In this document: positions 6,873-14,571 of the stretch, in pieces
Layout of the letters: each line of letters starts with the position of its first letter
How positions within the stretch are numbered: the stretch's first letter is position 1
Assembly (NCBI GenBank): GCA_938038825.1
Contig: CALHST010000426.1
Location: 1 to 25,927, forward strand
Direction: 5' to 3'
Length of the DNA stretch: 25,927 nucleotides
From: an uncultured Paracoccaceae bacterium
GTDB taxonomy: Bacteria > Pseudomonadota > Alphaproteobacteria > Rhodobacterales > Rhodobacteraceae
Position numbers and translations under genes: made by a program
Notes under the pieces: generated by a model
Database searches by the model: none
What the model was told of the DNA's origin: nothing
What the model saw: the letters and a program-made list of their open reading frames with translations, nothing else

Positions 6873-9296
6873 ATGGCGCTACCACAGATCATCACGGAGT
6901 GGTTCTCAGCACAAGGCTGGGACATTCATCCTCATCAGCACATGATGGTGGCCCGTAGTGGGGATCCTGCGGTTTTGTTGATCGCACCGACCGGTGGTGG
7001 CAAGACCATGGCCGGGTTTCTGCCCACGCTGGCAGAATTGGCGGATGGCACCCATGAGGGCATACACACGTTATATGTGTCGCCCTTGAAAGCGCTGGCT
7101 GCCGATATCAAACGCAATTTACGCCGCCCTGTTGAGGAGATGGGATTGCCCATCCGCATCGAAGATCGCACTGGGGATACCTCGCAGACTGTCAAAAAGC
7201 GTCAACGTGTCGATCCTCCGCATATTTTGCTGACAACACCGGAAAGTTTGGCGTTGCTGACGTCTTATGAGGATGCGCCGCGCATGTTTGCGGGGCTTAA
7301 GCGGATTGTCGTGGATGAAATCCACGCATTGGCCGAAAGCAAACGCGGGGATCAGCTGTTTCTGGCTTTGGCCGCGCTGAACGCGCTTGTGCCGGATCTA
7401 CGCCGTGTTGGGTTGTCTGCCACCGTGGAAGATCCCGAAGCCATTGCCCATTTGCTGGCACGTCATCCTGACCCTTGCGAGGTTTTACATGCCGATCTGG
7501 GGCCACCGCCCGACATTGCCATGCTGGAAACTGACGAAGCCCCTCCATGGGCTGGGGGAGGCGCAAAATACGCAATTCCAGCGGTTCTGGAAGAGGTCAA
7601 AAAGCACAAAACCACATTGATCTTTCACAACACCCGCGCGCAGGCGGAAATCTTTTTTCACAACCTTTGGCTTGCGAACACGGACAGTCTGCCGATTGGC
7701 ATCCATCATGGTTCGTTGGATCGCGTGCAACGAGACCGCGTGGAAGGTGCTATGGTGCGCGGTGAATTGCGTGCGATCGTGTGCACAGGATCTTTGGATT
7801 TAGGCATTGACTGGGGGGATGTGGATCTGGTGATCCAAATCGGTGCCCCGAAGAACGTCAAACGCCTTGTGCAACGCATTGGACGCGCCAATCACCGTTA
7901 CAACGCGCCGTCCAAAGCGTTGTTGGTGCCAGCCAACCGCTTTGAGGTGGTGGAATGTGTCGCCGCCTTGGACGCCGTCTATGATGGTGAGTTGGACGGC
8001 GATCCGCGGGGTCCCGGCCCACGTGATGTATTGTGCCAGCATATCTTGATTGCCGCGTCTTCGGGTCCTTTTGAGGCGGACGCGCTTTTTGCACAAATGA
8101 CGTCGGCCGGGGCGTATTCGGATCTGAGCCGCGCGGAATTTGATGCATGTCTCGATTTCTGTGCGACGGGGGGATATGCGTTGCGCGCCTATGACAAATG
8201 GCGGCGCTTACAGCAACGCCCCGACGGCATGTGGGCCCTGCGTGATCCCCGGGCTGCCCAGCGTATTCGCATGAATGTGGGCACTATTCAGGACACAGAC
8301 ACGTTGAAAGTACGGCTAAAGCGATCACGTGGCGGTAAACCGTTGGGTGAGATCGAAGAGAGCTTTGCATCGTCCTTGACCCCCGGGGATACGTTCCTGA
8401 TCGGGGGGCAAATTGTACGCTATGAAGGCCTGAACCAAATGACAGTTGAGGTCACGCGGCGCGCCGACAAAAAGCCCAAGATCGCAACGTTCATGGGCAC
8501 CAAATTCGCCACGTCGACCCAATTGTCCCAGCGGATCTTACGCATGTTCCAGCAAGACACTTGGCCCGGTCTGCCCACGCACACAGCGGAGTGGTTGGGA
8601 TTGCAACGCACGCTGTCCCGCTTGCCGCAGCCAGGGCGTTTGCTGGTCGAAAGCTTTCCGCATGATGGGCGCGAGAATACGGTGGTTTATGGTTTTGCCG
8701 GGCGTAACGCGCAACAAACACTGGGCCTGCTGATCACCAAGCGATTGGAAGAAGAAGGCCTGAACCCCCTTGGCTTTGTTGCAACCGACTATGCCACATT
8801 GATCTGGGGGCTGGACCGTGTGCCCGACCCTGCCCCGTTGTTTGACATTGACGCGTTGCGTAACGGGTTGGACACGTGGCTTGCGGGCAATGCGGTGATG
8901 AAGCGCACCTTTCGCGCATCCGCCACGATTGCCGGTTTGATCGAACGCAACACTCCGCAGGCGAAAAAAAGCGGGCGGCAAGCGACGTTCAGCTCCGATA
9001 TCTTGTATGACACTCTGCTGAAATATGACCCAGATCATTTGATGTTGCAGATCACCCGGGAAGAGGCGGAGCGCGGCATGGTTGATTTTGGTCGTATCGA
9101 AGAGATGGTCAATCGCACCAAAGGGCGGATAGATCACGTGCGTCCCGGACGGATCACTCCCTTGGCTGCGCCATTGTTTTTAGAACCGGGTCGCGTGCCA
9201 ATCAAAGGGCTGGCCGAGGAAAAACTGCTGGAAGAAGAAGCAGAACGGTTATTGGAAACGGCAGGTGTCACAGACCAGACCGTCACACCCAACTGA
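6873..9296 (+). CDS. Ligase-associated DNA damage response DEXH-box helicase (Lhr-like)
   Basis: An 807-aa superfamily 2 helicase of the Lhr-like family named for its frequent linkage to an ATP-dependent DNA ligase. It should unwind nucleic acid with 3'-5' polarity, presumably in DNA repair. Motif I is APTGGGKT (about residues 39-46 from the chosen start). The other helicase motifs are DEIH, SATV, a motif V region (CTGSLDLGIDWGDVD) and motif VI (QRIGRANHR). The C-terminal half carries the Lhr-type winged-helix/DEAD-associated part. I chose the ATG at 6873 (MALPQIITEW) because an upstream in-frame ATG at 6828 lies in the intergenic palindrome and adds an unlikely Cys-containing extension. PdeM follows after 46 bases. 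The usual ligase and exonuclease partners are not next to it here. Confidence 0.93.
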   Translation: MALPQIITEWFSAQGWDIHPHQHMMVARSGDPAVLLIAPTGGGKTMAGFLPTLAELADGTHEGIHTLYVSPLKALAADIKRNLRRPVEEMGLPIRIEDRTGDTSQTVKKRQRVDPPHILLTTPESLALLTSYEDAPRMFAGLKRIVVDEIHALAESKRGDQLFLALAALNALVPDLRRVGLSATVEDPEAIAHLLARHPDPCEVLHADLGPPPDIAMLETDEAPPWAGGGAKYAIPAVLEEVKKHKTTLIFHNTRAQAEIFFHNLWLANTDSLPIGIHHGSLDRVQRDRVEGAMVRGELRAIVCTGSLDLGIDWGDVDLVIQIGAPKNVKRLVQRIGRANHRYNAPSKALLVPANRFEVVECVAALDAVYDGELDGDPRGPGPRDVLCQHILIAASSGPFEADALFAQMTSAGAYSDLSRAEFDACLDFCATGGYALRAYDKWRRLQQRPDGMWALRDPRAAQRIRMNVGTIQDTDTLKVRLKRSRGGKPLGEIEESFASSLTPGDTFLIGGQIVRYEGLNQMTVEVTRRADKKPKIATFMGTKFATSTQLSQRILRMFQQDTWPGLPTHTAEWLGLQRTLSRLPQPGRLLVESFPHDGRENTVVYGFAGRNAQQTLGLLITKRLEEEGLNPLGFVATDYATLIWGLDRVPDPAPLFDIDALRNGLDTWLAGNAVMKRTFRASATIAGLIERNTPQAKKSGRQATFSSDILYDTLLKYDPDHLMLQITREEAERGMVDFGRIEEMVNRTKGRIDHVRPGRITPLAAPLFLEPGRVPIKGLAEEKLLEEEAERLLETAGVTDQTVTPN

Positions 9297-9342
9297 TGGG
9301 TTCGCTCTTGATTTTTTGCTGGCAATCAGCAATGAACAAATC

Positions 9343-10023
9343 ATGAACGGATGTGACATCACGCTTTCCAACGTCGCTCTGACAGCGCTTCCCTCTGGGG
9401 CGCTTTGGTGGCCCGATATGTGTTTGCTATGTGTGTCGGATCTCCATTTGGGAAAATCCGAACGCCTTGCGCGCCGAGGTGGCGCCCATCTGCCGCCCTA
9501 TGAAACTAAAGACACATTGGACCGCCTCTCTGCGGATCTTGAAAACACCAATGCCCGCCAGGTCGTTTGCTTGGGCGACAGCTTTGATGATCTGGACGCT
9601 GCGCGCGGAATGACAGAAGCCACGCGATTGGAAATTTCACGGCTTCAGGCCGGGCGTCGTTGGATTTGGATCGAAGGCAACCATGATGCGGGGCCCGTTG
9701 AGTTTGAGGGTGAACATGTCTTTGAACTGCCCCTGGGGCCGCTCACCTTTCGCCATATTGCCCAAGCGAACGGCCATGGTGAAATCTCTGGGCATTATCA
9801 CCCCAAGGCGCATGTGCGCACGCGGGCCAAAACTGTGACGCGCGCTTGCTTTTTGGTGGACAGCCAACGGCTGATCATGCCCGCGTTTGGAACCTATACT
9901 GGCGGGTTATCCAGTCATGACCCTGTGTTTGATCCGTTGTTCGGAGTCGATGCACGGGCCATTCTAACGGGACGCCGTGCCCTTGCTGTCCCCATGCCCC
10001 GAAATGCAGAACGTGCGGCGTGA
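9343..10023 (+). CDS. pdeM: Ligase-associated DNA damage response endonuclease PdeM (metallophosphoesterase)
   Basis: A 226-aa calcineurin-like metallophosphoesterase with all metal-site motifs in order: SDLHLGK, GDSFDD, GNHD, and GHYHPK near the C-terminal third. This pattern and the overall sequence match PdeM proteins, which accompany the Lhr-like helicase upstream in the ligase-associated repair cluster. Expected activity is phosphodiester cleavage at a dinuclear metal centre; the cellular substrate is not known. I preferred the ATG at 9343; a GTG at 9265 in frame would overlap the helicase gene and add a non-conserved-looking stretch. The stop overlaps the GTG start of the thioesterase gene by four bases (GTGA), indicating translational coupling. 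Confidence 0.92.
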   Translation: MNGCDITLSNVALTALPSGALWWPDMCLLCVSDLHLGKSERLARRGGAHLPPYETKDTLDRLSADLENTNARQVVCLGDSFDDLDAARGMTEATRLEISRLQAGRRWIWIEGNHDAGPVEFEGEHVFELPLGPLTFRHIAQANGHGEISGHYHPKAHVRTRAKTVTRACFLVDSQRLIMPAFGTYTGGLSSHDPVFDPLFGVDARAILTGRRALAVPMPRNAERAA

Positions 10024-10436
10024 CTTTGAAAACCCGCATTCAAAACAGCTTTGATCGACAAAGTTTGATGACCACATTTGGGGCGTCGCTTCACGATGTG
10101 CAAAAAGGCCATGTCGAGATCCGCGCGCCCATCAAAGACATCGCAAAACAACAACAAGGGCTGGCGCATGCCGGTCTGACCTTTGCCCTTGGAGATACCG
10201 CGGCAGGTTACGCTGCGCTGACCTGTATGCCCGAAGATTGCGAAGTGGTGACTGCAGAAATCAAAATTAATCTACTGGCCGCTGGCATCGGCAGCTCTCT
10301 GGTGGCAAGGGGCCGTGTCCTAAAGCCCGGCAAGCGGTTGGTTGTTGTGGCTTCGGATGTGTATGCCGTTACGAAAGAGGGCGACGAAATTCATATCGCC
10401 GCCCTTCAGGGAACGATGGTTCCCGTGTCTTTGTAA
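10020..10436 (+). CDS. PaaI-family hotdog-fold thioesterase
   Basis: A 138-aa hotdog-fold protein similar to PaaI/YdiI-type acyl-CoA thioesterases. Typical features are the helix segment with QQQGLAHAGLTFALGDTAAG (the catalytic Asp/Asn-Gly region sits here) and the strands TAEIKINLLAAG and LVARGRVLKPGKRLVVV. Its substrate cannot be told. It starts with GTG and overlaps the pdeM stop by four bases, so it is translated with pdeM. Only two bases separate its stop from the convergent folD stop, leaving no room for a terminator between the two transcripts. Confidence 0.87.
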   Translation: MTLKTRIQNSFDRQSLMTTFGASLHDVQKGHVEIRAPIKDIAKQQQGLAHAGLTFALGDTAAGYAALTCMPEDCEVVTAEIKINLLAAGIGSSLVARGRVLKPGKRLVVVASDVYAVTKEGDEIHIAALQGTMVPVSL

Positions 10437-10438
10437 AA

Positions 10439-11341
10439 TTACGCGGTCAGGCCTTCGGGTTCTTCCAAGCCATTGGCGCGACAGCAAGCCGTGACTGTGT
10501 TGGCCAACAGACACGCAATGGTCATGGGACCAACACCACCCGGAACTGGCGTGATCGCCCCTGCGACGGCTGCGCAGCTTTCGAAATGCGCATCGCCAAC
10601 CAGACGGGTTTTTCCCTCGCCTTTTTCCGGAGCGTCAATGCGATTGATGCCAACGTCGATTACAGTTGCCCCCGGCTTGATCCAGTCGCCCGGCACCATC
10701 TCGGGGCGGCCAACAGCGGCCACAACGATATCTGCCCGGCGCACGACATCTGGCAGATCTTTGGTGCGCGAATGGGCGATCGTCACTGTGCAGCTATCGC
10801 CCAGCAGCAATTGCGCCATCGGTTTGCCCACGATGTTAGATCGTCCAACCACAACGGCATCCAGACCAGACAAAGACCCATGATGATCCCGCAACATCAT
10901 CAAACAGCCCAGCGGCGTACACGGCACCATAGACTTTTGCCCCGTCCCCAAAAGTCCCACATTCGAGATATGGAACCCATCCACATCCTTGGCAGGCGAG
11001 ATGGAATTGATGATCAGATCTTCGTTCAAATGACCCGGCAGCGGTAGCTGCACAAGAATACCATGAATCGCGGGGTCATTGTTCAGCTGTTCCACAACGG
11101 CCAACAAATCGGCTTCAGACGTATCCGCGTCCAACTTGTGTTCGATCGAGTTCATACCGACCTCGACCGTCATTTTGCCCTTGGAGCGCACATAAACTTG
11201 GCTTGCAGGGTCTTCTCCAACCAATACCACTGCCAAACCCGGCGTGATGCCATGGGCATCTTTCAATCGGGTGACGTGCTCGGCCACTTGGCCGCGCACT
11301 TTGGCCGCAAAGGCCTTTCCATCAATGATCGTAGCAGTCAT
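10439..11341 (-). CDS. folD: Bifunctional methylenetetrahydrofolate dehydrogenase/cyclohydrolase FolD
   Basis: A 300-aa cytosolic enzyme interconverting 5,10-methylene-THF and 10-formyl-THF. The active-site stretch YVRSKGK (residues 50-56, with the catalytic lysine) is present, as are the family signatures GILVQLPLPGHLN and the NAD(P)-site region VVVGRSNIVGKPMAQLLL. PGGVGPMTIACLLANT lies near the C-terminus. Length is normal for FolD. It lies 12 bases after a small secreted-protein gene and downstream of fhs on the same strand, so the neighbourhood handles formyl-THF supply from two directions. Confidence 0.97.
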   Translation of the reverse strand: MTATIIDGKAFAAKVRGQVAEHVTRLKDAHGITPGLAVVLVGEDPASQVYVRSKGKMTVEVGMNSIEHKLDADTSEADLLAVVEQLNNDPAIHGILVQLPLPGHLNEDLIINSISPAKDVDGFHISNVGLLGTGQKSMVPCTPLGCLMMLRDHHGSLSGLDAVVVGRSNIVGKPMAQLLLGDSCTVTIAHSRTKDLPDVVRRADIVVAAVGRPEMVPGDWIKPGATVIDVGINRIDAPEKGEGKTRLVGDAHFESCAAVAGAITPVPGGVGPMTIACLLANTVTACCRANGLEEPEGLTA

Positions 11342-11353
11342 TCTGGTCCCTTT

Positions 11354-11827
11354 TCAGTTCCGTACAAATGTAACCTCATGTGACCATGTCTCTCCATCGC
11401 TGATGACCAGTGTATCGAAAGCCAAGATCTGCAAGAGATCGTAAAATGTCGCCACAAATTGCAAGTTTTGCTGGCGAAAGAAATCGTTTCTACGCATGTT
11501 TGACGTCATTTGCGCCAAGACCGCACGCGCACGGTAAATCGTTGAAAACACATCATCATCCAAGGCGATGACGGTTAGATGGGCCGCGTCATCACCTTTG
11601 GCGAAAAACACGAATCTTGGACTTTCGGGGGCTGCCAATTGCGACACCGTCAGATTGGTCACAAAATCCACCCGCACTGTTTTCCCGGCTGGCGGAGATT
11701 GTCGTATGACGCGTGTAAACTCTTCGGTCGTGGTTACTTTGGGATAGTAATACCCCTCATACCGTTCGTTCGAATAGGCAGCTGTGGCGGCAAACAGGGC
11801 TGTCAAAAGTGTAAAGATCTTTGTCAT
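11354..11827 (-). CDS. Small exported protein of unknown function between fhs and folD
   Basis: A 157-aa protein not recognised as a known family. The N-terminus MTKIFTLLTALFAATAAYSNE is a standard Sec signal peptide with probable cleavage after AYS (about residue 19). The mature part is mixed alpha/beta-looking, without cysteines or metal-binding motifs, and contains a helical RRNDFFRQQNLQFVATFYDL segment. The ATG at 11825-11827 is favoured over a TTG at 11842 because a perfect GGAGG ribosome-binding site lies about eight bases upstream of the ATG and inside the longer version. Placement 12 bases ahead of folD suggests co-transcription, but an exported protein has no obvious link to folate metabolism. 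Confidence 0.8.
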   Translation of the reverse strand: MTKIFTLLTALFAATAAYSNERYEGYYYPKVTTTEEFTRVIRQSPPAGKTVRVDFVTNLTVSQLAAPESPRFVFFAKGDDAAHLTVIALDDDVFSTIYRARAVLAQMTSNMRRNDFFRQQNLQFVATFYDLLQILAFDTLVISDGETWSHEVTFVRN

Positions 11828-11927
11828 GATGGTGTCCTCCAATCATCACAGATCAGACTGAGCCTACCCCTTTGATGGGTCAATGAGGTTGCAACCAATT
11901 CCCTGAATTGTGAGCCGACTTGTGCGT

Positions 11928-11952
11928 CAGGGCGCGGGAAAACCACGCCCTG
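11928..11952 (-). terminator. Hairpin just after fhs (weak terminator candidate)
   Basis: CAGGGCG (11928-11934) pairs with CGCCCTG (11946-11952), with a further GG/CC pair inside after one mismatch. It lies about 10 bases past the fhs stop on the minus strand. The distal side has no T-run, so it may be only a 3'-end stabilising hairpin or Rho-associated. Confidence 0.4.
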
Positions 11953-11962
11953 CAACATGAGT

Positions 11963-13639
11963 TTAGAACAAGCCTTCGATTTGACCGTCGTCGTTCAACA
12001 TAATGCTTTCTGCCGCAGGCATGCGTGGCAGACCAGGCATTGTCATGATCTCACCACAAACAACTACAACAAATCCCGCGCCCGCACTAAGGCGCACTTC
12101 ACGCACTGGCACAGAATGCCCCGTTGGCGCCCCGCGCAAATTGGGGTCCGTGCTGAACGAATACTGCGTCTTCGCCATACAGACCGGCAGATGGCCATAG
12201 CCCTGCTCTTCCCAGAGCTTGAGCTGATCGCGGATTTTCTTATCCGCAAGCACTTCGTCCGCGCGATAGATCCGTTTGGCCACGGTCTCGATCTTTTCAA
12301 ACAGGCTCATGTCGTCGGGGTAAATTGGCGCAAACTGGGATTCACCGGCTTCGGCAATCTCGGCAACACGTGTTGCCAGTTCGGCGGAACCTTCGGATCC
12401 AAGTTCCCAATGACGCGACACAATCGCTTCAGAGCCTTGAGCTTCCACAAAGTCCTTCACTGCTTGCACTTCTGCATCCGTGTCCGTCACAAAGTGGTTT
12501 ACCGCAACAACAACCGGCACACCAAACCCTTTCAGGTTCTCAATGTGACGTCCCAAGTTCGAACAGCCGTTTTTCACAGCTTCCACGTTTTCAGGCCCCA
12601 GATCAGCCTTGGCCACTCCACCGTTCATTTTCATCGCACGGATGGTTGCAACCAGCACCACACAATCAGGTGCAAGACCCGCTTTGCGACACTTGATGTT
12701 CATGAACTTCTCGGCCCCCAAGTCGGCACCAAAGCCCGCCTCGGTCACAACAAAATCTGCCAGTTTCAGGGCAGTTGTGGTCGCAATGACCGAGTTACAG
12801 CCATGCGCGATGTTGGCAAACGGGCCGCCGTGTACGAAGGCTGGGTTGTTTTCAAGTGTCTGCACCAGATTCGGTTGCATCGCGTCTTTCAGCAAGACGG
12901 TCATCGCACCATCTGCTTTGATATCACGGCAGAACACAGGGCTACGGTCGCGGCGATAAGCAACAATCATGTCACCTAAACGTTTTTGCAGGTCCTTTAG
13001 GTTCTTGGACAAACACAGGATGGCCATCACTTCAGACGCCACCGTGATGTCAAACCCGTCTTCGCGGGCAAAACCATTGGACACACCACCCAAAGACGAG
13101 GTGATCTGACGCAAGGACCGATCATTCATGTCCACAACGCGGCGCCATGTGACGCGGCGGGTGTCGATGTTTTCGGAATTGCCCCAATAAATGTGGTTAT
13201 CGAGCATCGCGGACAGCAACGAGTGCGCTGACGTGATCGCGTGGAAATCACCAGTGAAGTGAAGGTTCATATCCTCCATTGGCACAACCTGAGCGTACCC
13301 GCCCCCGGCAGCGCCACCTTTCATCCCGAAGTTGGGACCAAGAGAGGCTTCACGAATACAGACACAGGCATTCTTGCCGATACGGTTCAAACCGTCACCC
13401 AAGCCAACTGTTGTGGTCGTTTTACCTTCGCCCGCAGGTGTTGGGTTCACAGCCGTCACAAGGATCAGCTTGCCATTTGGGCGTTCCTGAACGGAATTGA
13501 TCAGCGCCTGCGAGACCTTCGCCTTGTCATGACCATAGGGCAACAAATCATCTGTGCCGATTCCAAGCTTTTCGCCAATCTCTTGGATTGGACGCTTTTT
13601 TGCTTCGCGGGCAATTTCGATATCACTTTTATAGGCCAT
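11963..13639 (-). CDS. fhs: Formate--tetrahydrofolate ligase
   Basis: A 558-aa ATP-dependent ligase making 10-formyl-THF from formate and THF in the cytosol. The nucleotide-binding signature TPAGEGKTTTTVGLGDGL is present at about residues 66-83. Other conserved stretches are REASLGPNFGMKGGAAGGGY, FTGDFHAITSAHSLL, ATIRAMKMNGG and TMPGLPRMPAAE near the end. I chose the ATG at 13637-13639 (MAYKSDIEIAREAK), which has a GAGGG ribosome-binding site nearby; a longer in-frame start at 13726 adds a non-family extension. Together with folD it forms the formate arm of one-carbon metabolism, which in roseobacters often feeds on methyl groups from marine osmolytes (general knowledge, not shown here). Confidence 0.97.
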   Translation of the reverse strand: MAYKSDIEIAREAKKRPIQEIGEKLGIGTDDLLPYGHDKAKVSQALINSVQERPNGKLILVTAVNPTPAGEGKTTTTVGLGDGLNRIGKNACVCIREASLGPNFGMKGGAAGGGYAQVVPMEDMNLHFTGDFHAITSAHSLLSAMLDNHIYWGNSENIDTRRVTWRRVVDMNDRSLRQITSSLGGVSNGFAREDGFDITVASEVMAILCLSKNLKDLQKRLGDMIVAYRRDRSPVFCRDIKADGAMTVLLKDAMQPNLVQTLENNPAFVHGGPFANIAHGCNSVIATTTALKLADFVVTEAGFGADLGAEKFMNIKCRKAGLAPDCVVLVATIRAMKMNGGVAKADLGPENVEAVKNGCSNLGRHIENLKGFGVPVVVAVNHFVTDTDAEVQAVKDFVEAQGSEAIVSRHWELGSEGSAELATRVAEIAEAGESQFAPIYPDDMSLFEKIETVAKRIYRADEVLADKKIRDQLKLWEEQGYGHLPVCMAKTQYSFSTDPNLRGAPTGHSVPVREVRLSAGAGFVVVVCGEIMTMPGLPRMPAAESIMLNDDGQIEGLF

Positions 13640-13780
13640 GTCGGCACCCTCTTTGGGACTCTGTTGCTGGATGCATACAAACCAAAGACCCAGAGACCGA
13701 AGTGTTTTTCCGACGTTTCCAACCAATTCTGCGTCGTGAAAAGGGTTTAGGGTTTCGTTTTGGAAATTTCCGATCCGCAG

Positions 13781-13846
13781 CGTGAGCTAAAGCTCACCTT
13801 ACAGGCAGAACAGATGACAGACATGTAGGGTGAGCTTTAGCTCACG
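13781..13846. repeat. REPIN-like inverted pair of palindromes between MOSC gene and fhs
   Basis: Two 22-nt arms, 13781-13802 and 13825-13846, are inverted copies of each other with one mismatch, separated by 22 bases. Each arm contains its own perfect 16-nt palindrome: GTGAGCTAAAGCTCAC at 13782-13797 and GTGAGCTTTAGCTCAC at 13830-13845. The outer tetranucleotide next to the palindrome reads GTAG in the right copy and GTAA (reverse strand) in the left copy, resembling the GTAG foot of REP sequences. The MOSC gene stop codon lies inside the right arm. It could also serve as a terminator, but no T-run follows on the minus strand. Confidence 0.7.
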
Positions 13847-14435
13847 CGCCGTCGGTTTTTGGGTTCCACTTTCGTTGATCCGGGATATGCAACGTCACAA
13901 CCATGCCAATCGCGATGTCCCCAGGTCTTTCCACCCAAGCGGTCACACCGCGCCGTCCCTTAGCCGCAGATTTAAAAGCCTTTCCATGTCCGGCATGCGC
14001 GGCTTCGATTTCCTGTGCGGGGTATACGCATGGTCGGTTTTCCATATCAACTGTCAAGGCGGCACCGCTTTCGAACACCAGTCGAGACGACGGTGGGACA
14101 TGTGTTAGATCGCTAATCCCTTGAATGACCAGCGATGCGCCCAGCAAACAGGGATCCAACCTGTCCAGACCAAGTGTACCGGCGATATGATCCAGCTCAT
14201 CCGCGGACAAGACCGACACTTGCCGCGTGTTTCGGATTTCGGTCCCCTTGGGATATTGGCTGACCACGCGACTGCAGGACACACGAGTCAGGCCGCCGTG
14301 CGATTCACCTTGGATACCGCCCCACTCCAGCGTGGCCTGCTTCAGCGCTTCTGATTGCAAGCTGCCGTCGCGATCCGCAACGCGTCCCAAAAAAGTCACG
14401 ACCCCAATATGGTTTGTTTTCTTTAATGCAGGCAT
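13842..14435 (-). CDS. MOSC-domain protein
   Basis: A 197-aa stand-alone MOSC (molybdenum cofactor sulfurase C-terminal) domain protein. The family core is seen in LLGASLVIQGISDLTHV and then VDMENRPC, where the final Cys (about residue 142) is the conserved candidate sulfur-carrying residue. Such small proteins are thought to handle sulfur or molybdenum-cofactor-linked reduction; the substrate is unknown. The ATG at 14433-14435 is favoured by a GGAGAGG ribosome-binding site seven bases upstream; a longer frame to 14678 would run across the ftsH terminator and into ftsH. The TGA stop is supplied by the REPIN-like element, so the last few residues may have been altered by its insertion. Confidence 0.86.
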   Translation of the reverse strand: MPALKKTNHIGVVTFLGRVADRDGSLQSEALKQATLEWGGIQGESHGGLTRVSCSRVVSQYPKGTEIRNTRQVSVLSADELDHIAGTLGLDRLDPCLLGASLVIQGISDLTHVPPSSRLVFESGAALTVDMENRPCVYPAQEIEAAHAGHGKAFKSAAKGRRGVTAWVERPGDIAIGMVVTLHIPDQRKWNPKTDGA

Positions 14436-14519
14436 GTGTCCTCTCCGTTTTTTTGCCACGCTTACCCTGCACGAAAGAGCAATTCCAATAATGATTGGTG
14501 ATATCTGCGTCACAAAAGA

Positions 14520-14555
14520 AAAACCCCCGGCGCAGAATGCTGGGCCGGGGGTTTT
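14520..14555 (-). terminator. Rho-independent terminator after ftsH
   Basis: A 12-bp perfect stem, AAAACCCCCGGC (14520-14531) against GCCGGGGGTTTT (14544-14555), with a 12-nt loop. On the minus strand it is followed by TCTTTT, a good T-run. It lies 17 bases beyond the ftsH stop and should end the ftsH transcript. Its A/T arms make it potentially active in both directions. Confidence 0.88.
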
Positions 14556-14571
14556 GAATTGGTCTGTGACG

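Noticed and set aside
11840..11900. Possible -35/-10 promoter for the small exported protein
   Set aside because: A TTGACC-like box is present on the minus strand, but no convincing -10 lies at the right distance.
11957..12979. 340-aa plus-strand ORF opposite fhs
   Set aside because: It is a mirror frame of the conserved Fhs gene; the composition (many His, Arg, Phe) is typical of antisense shadow frames.
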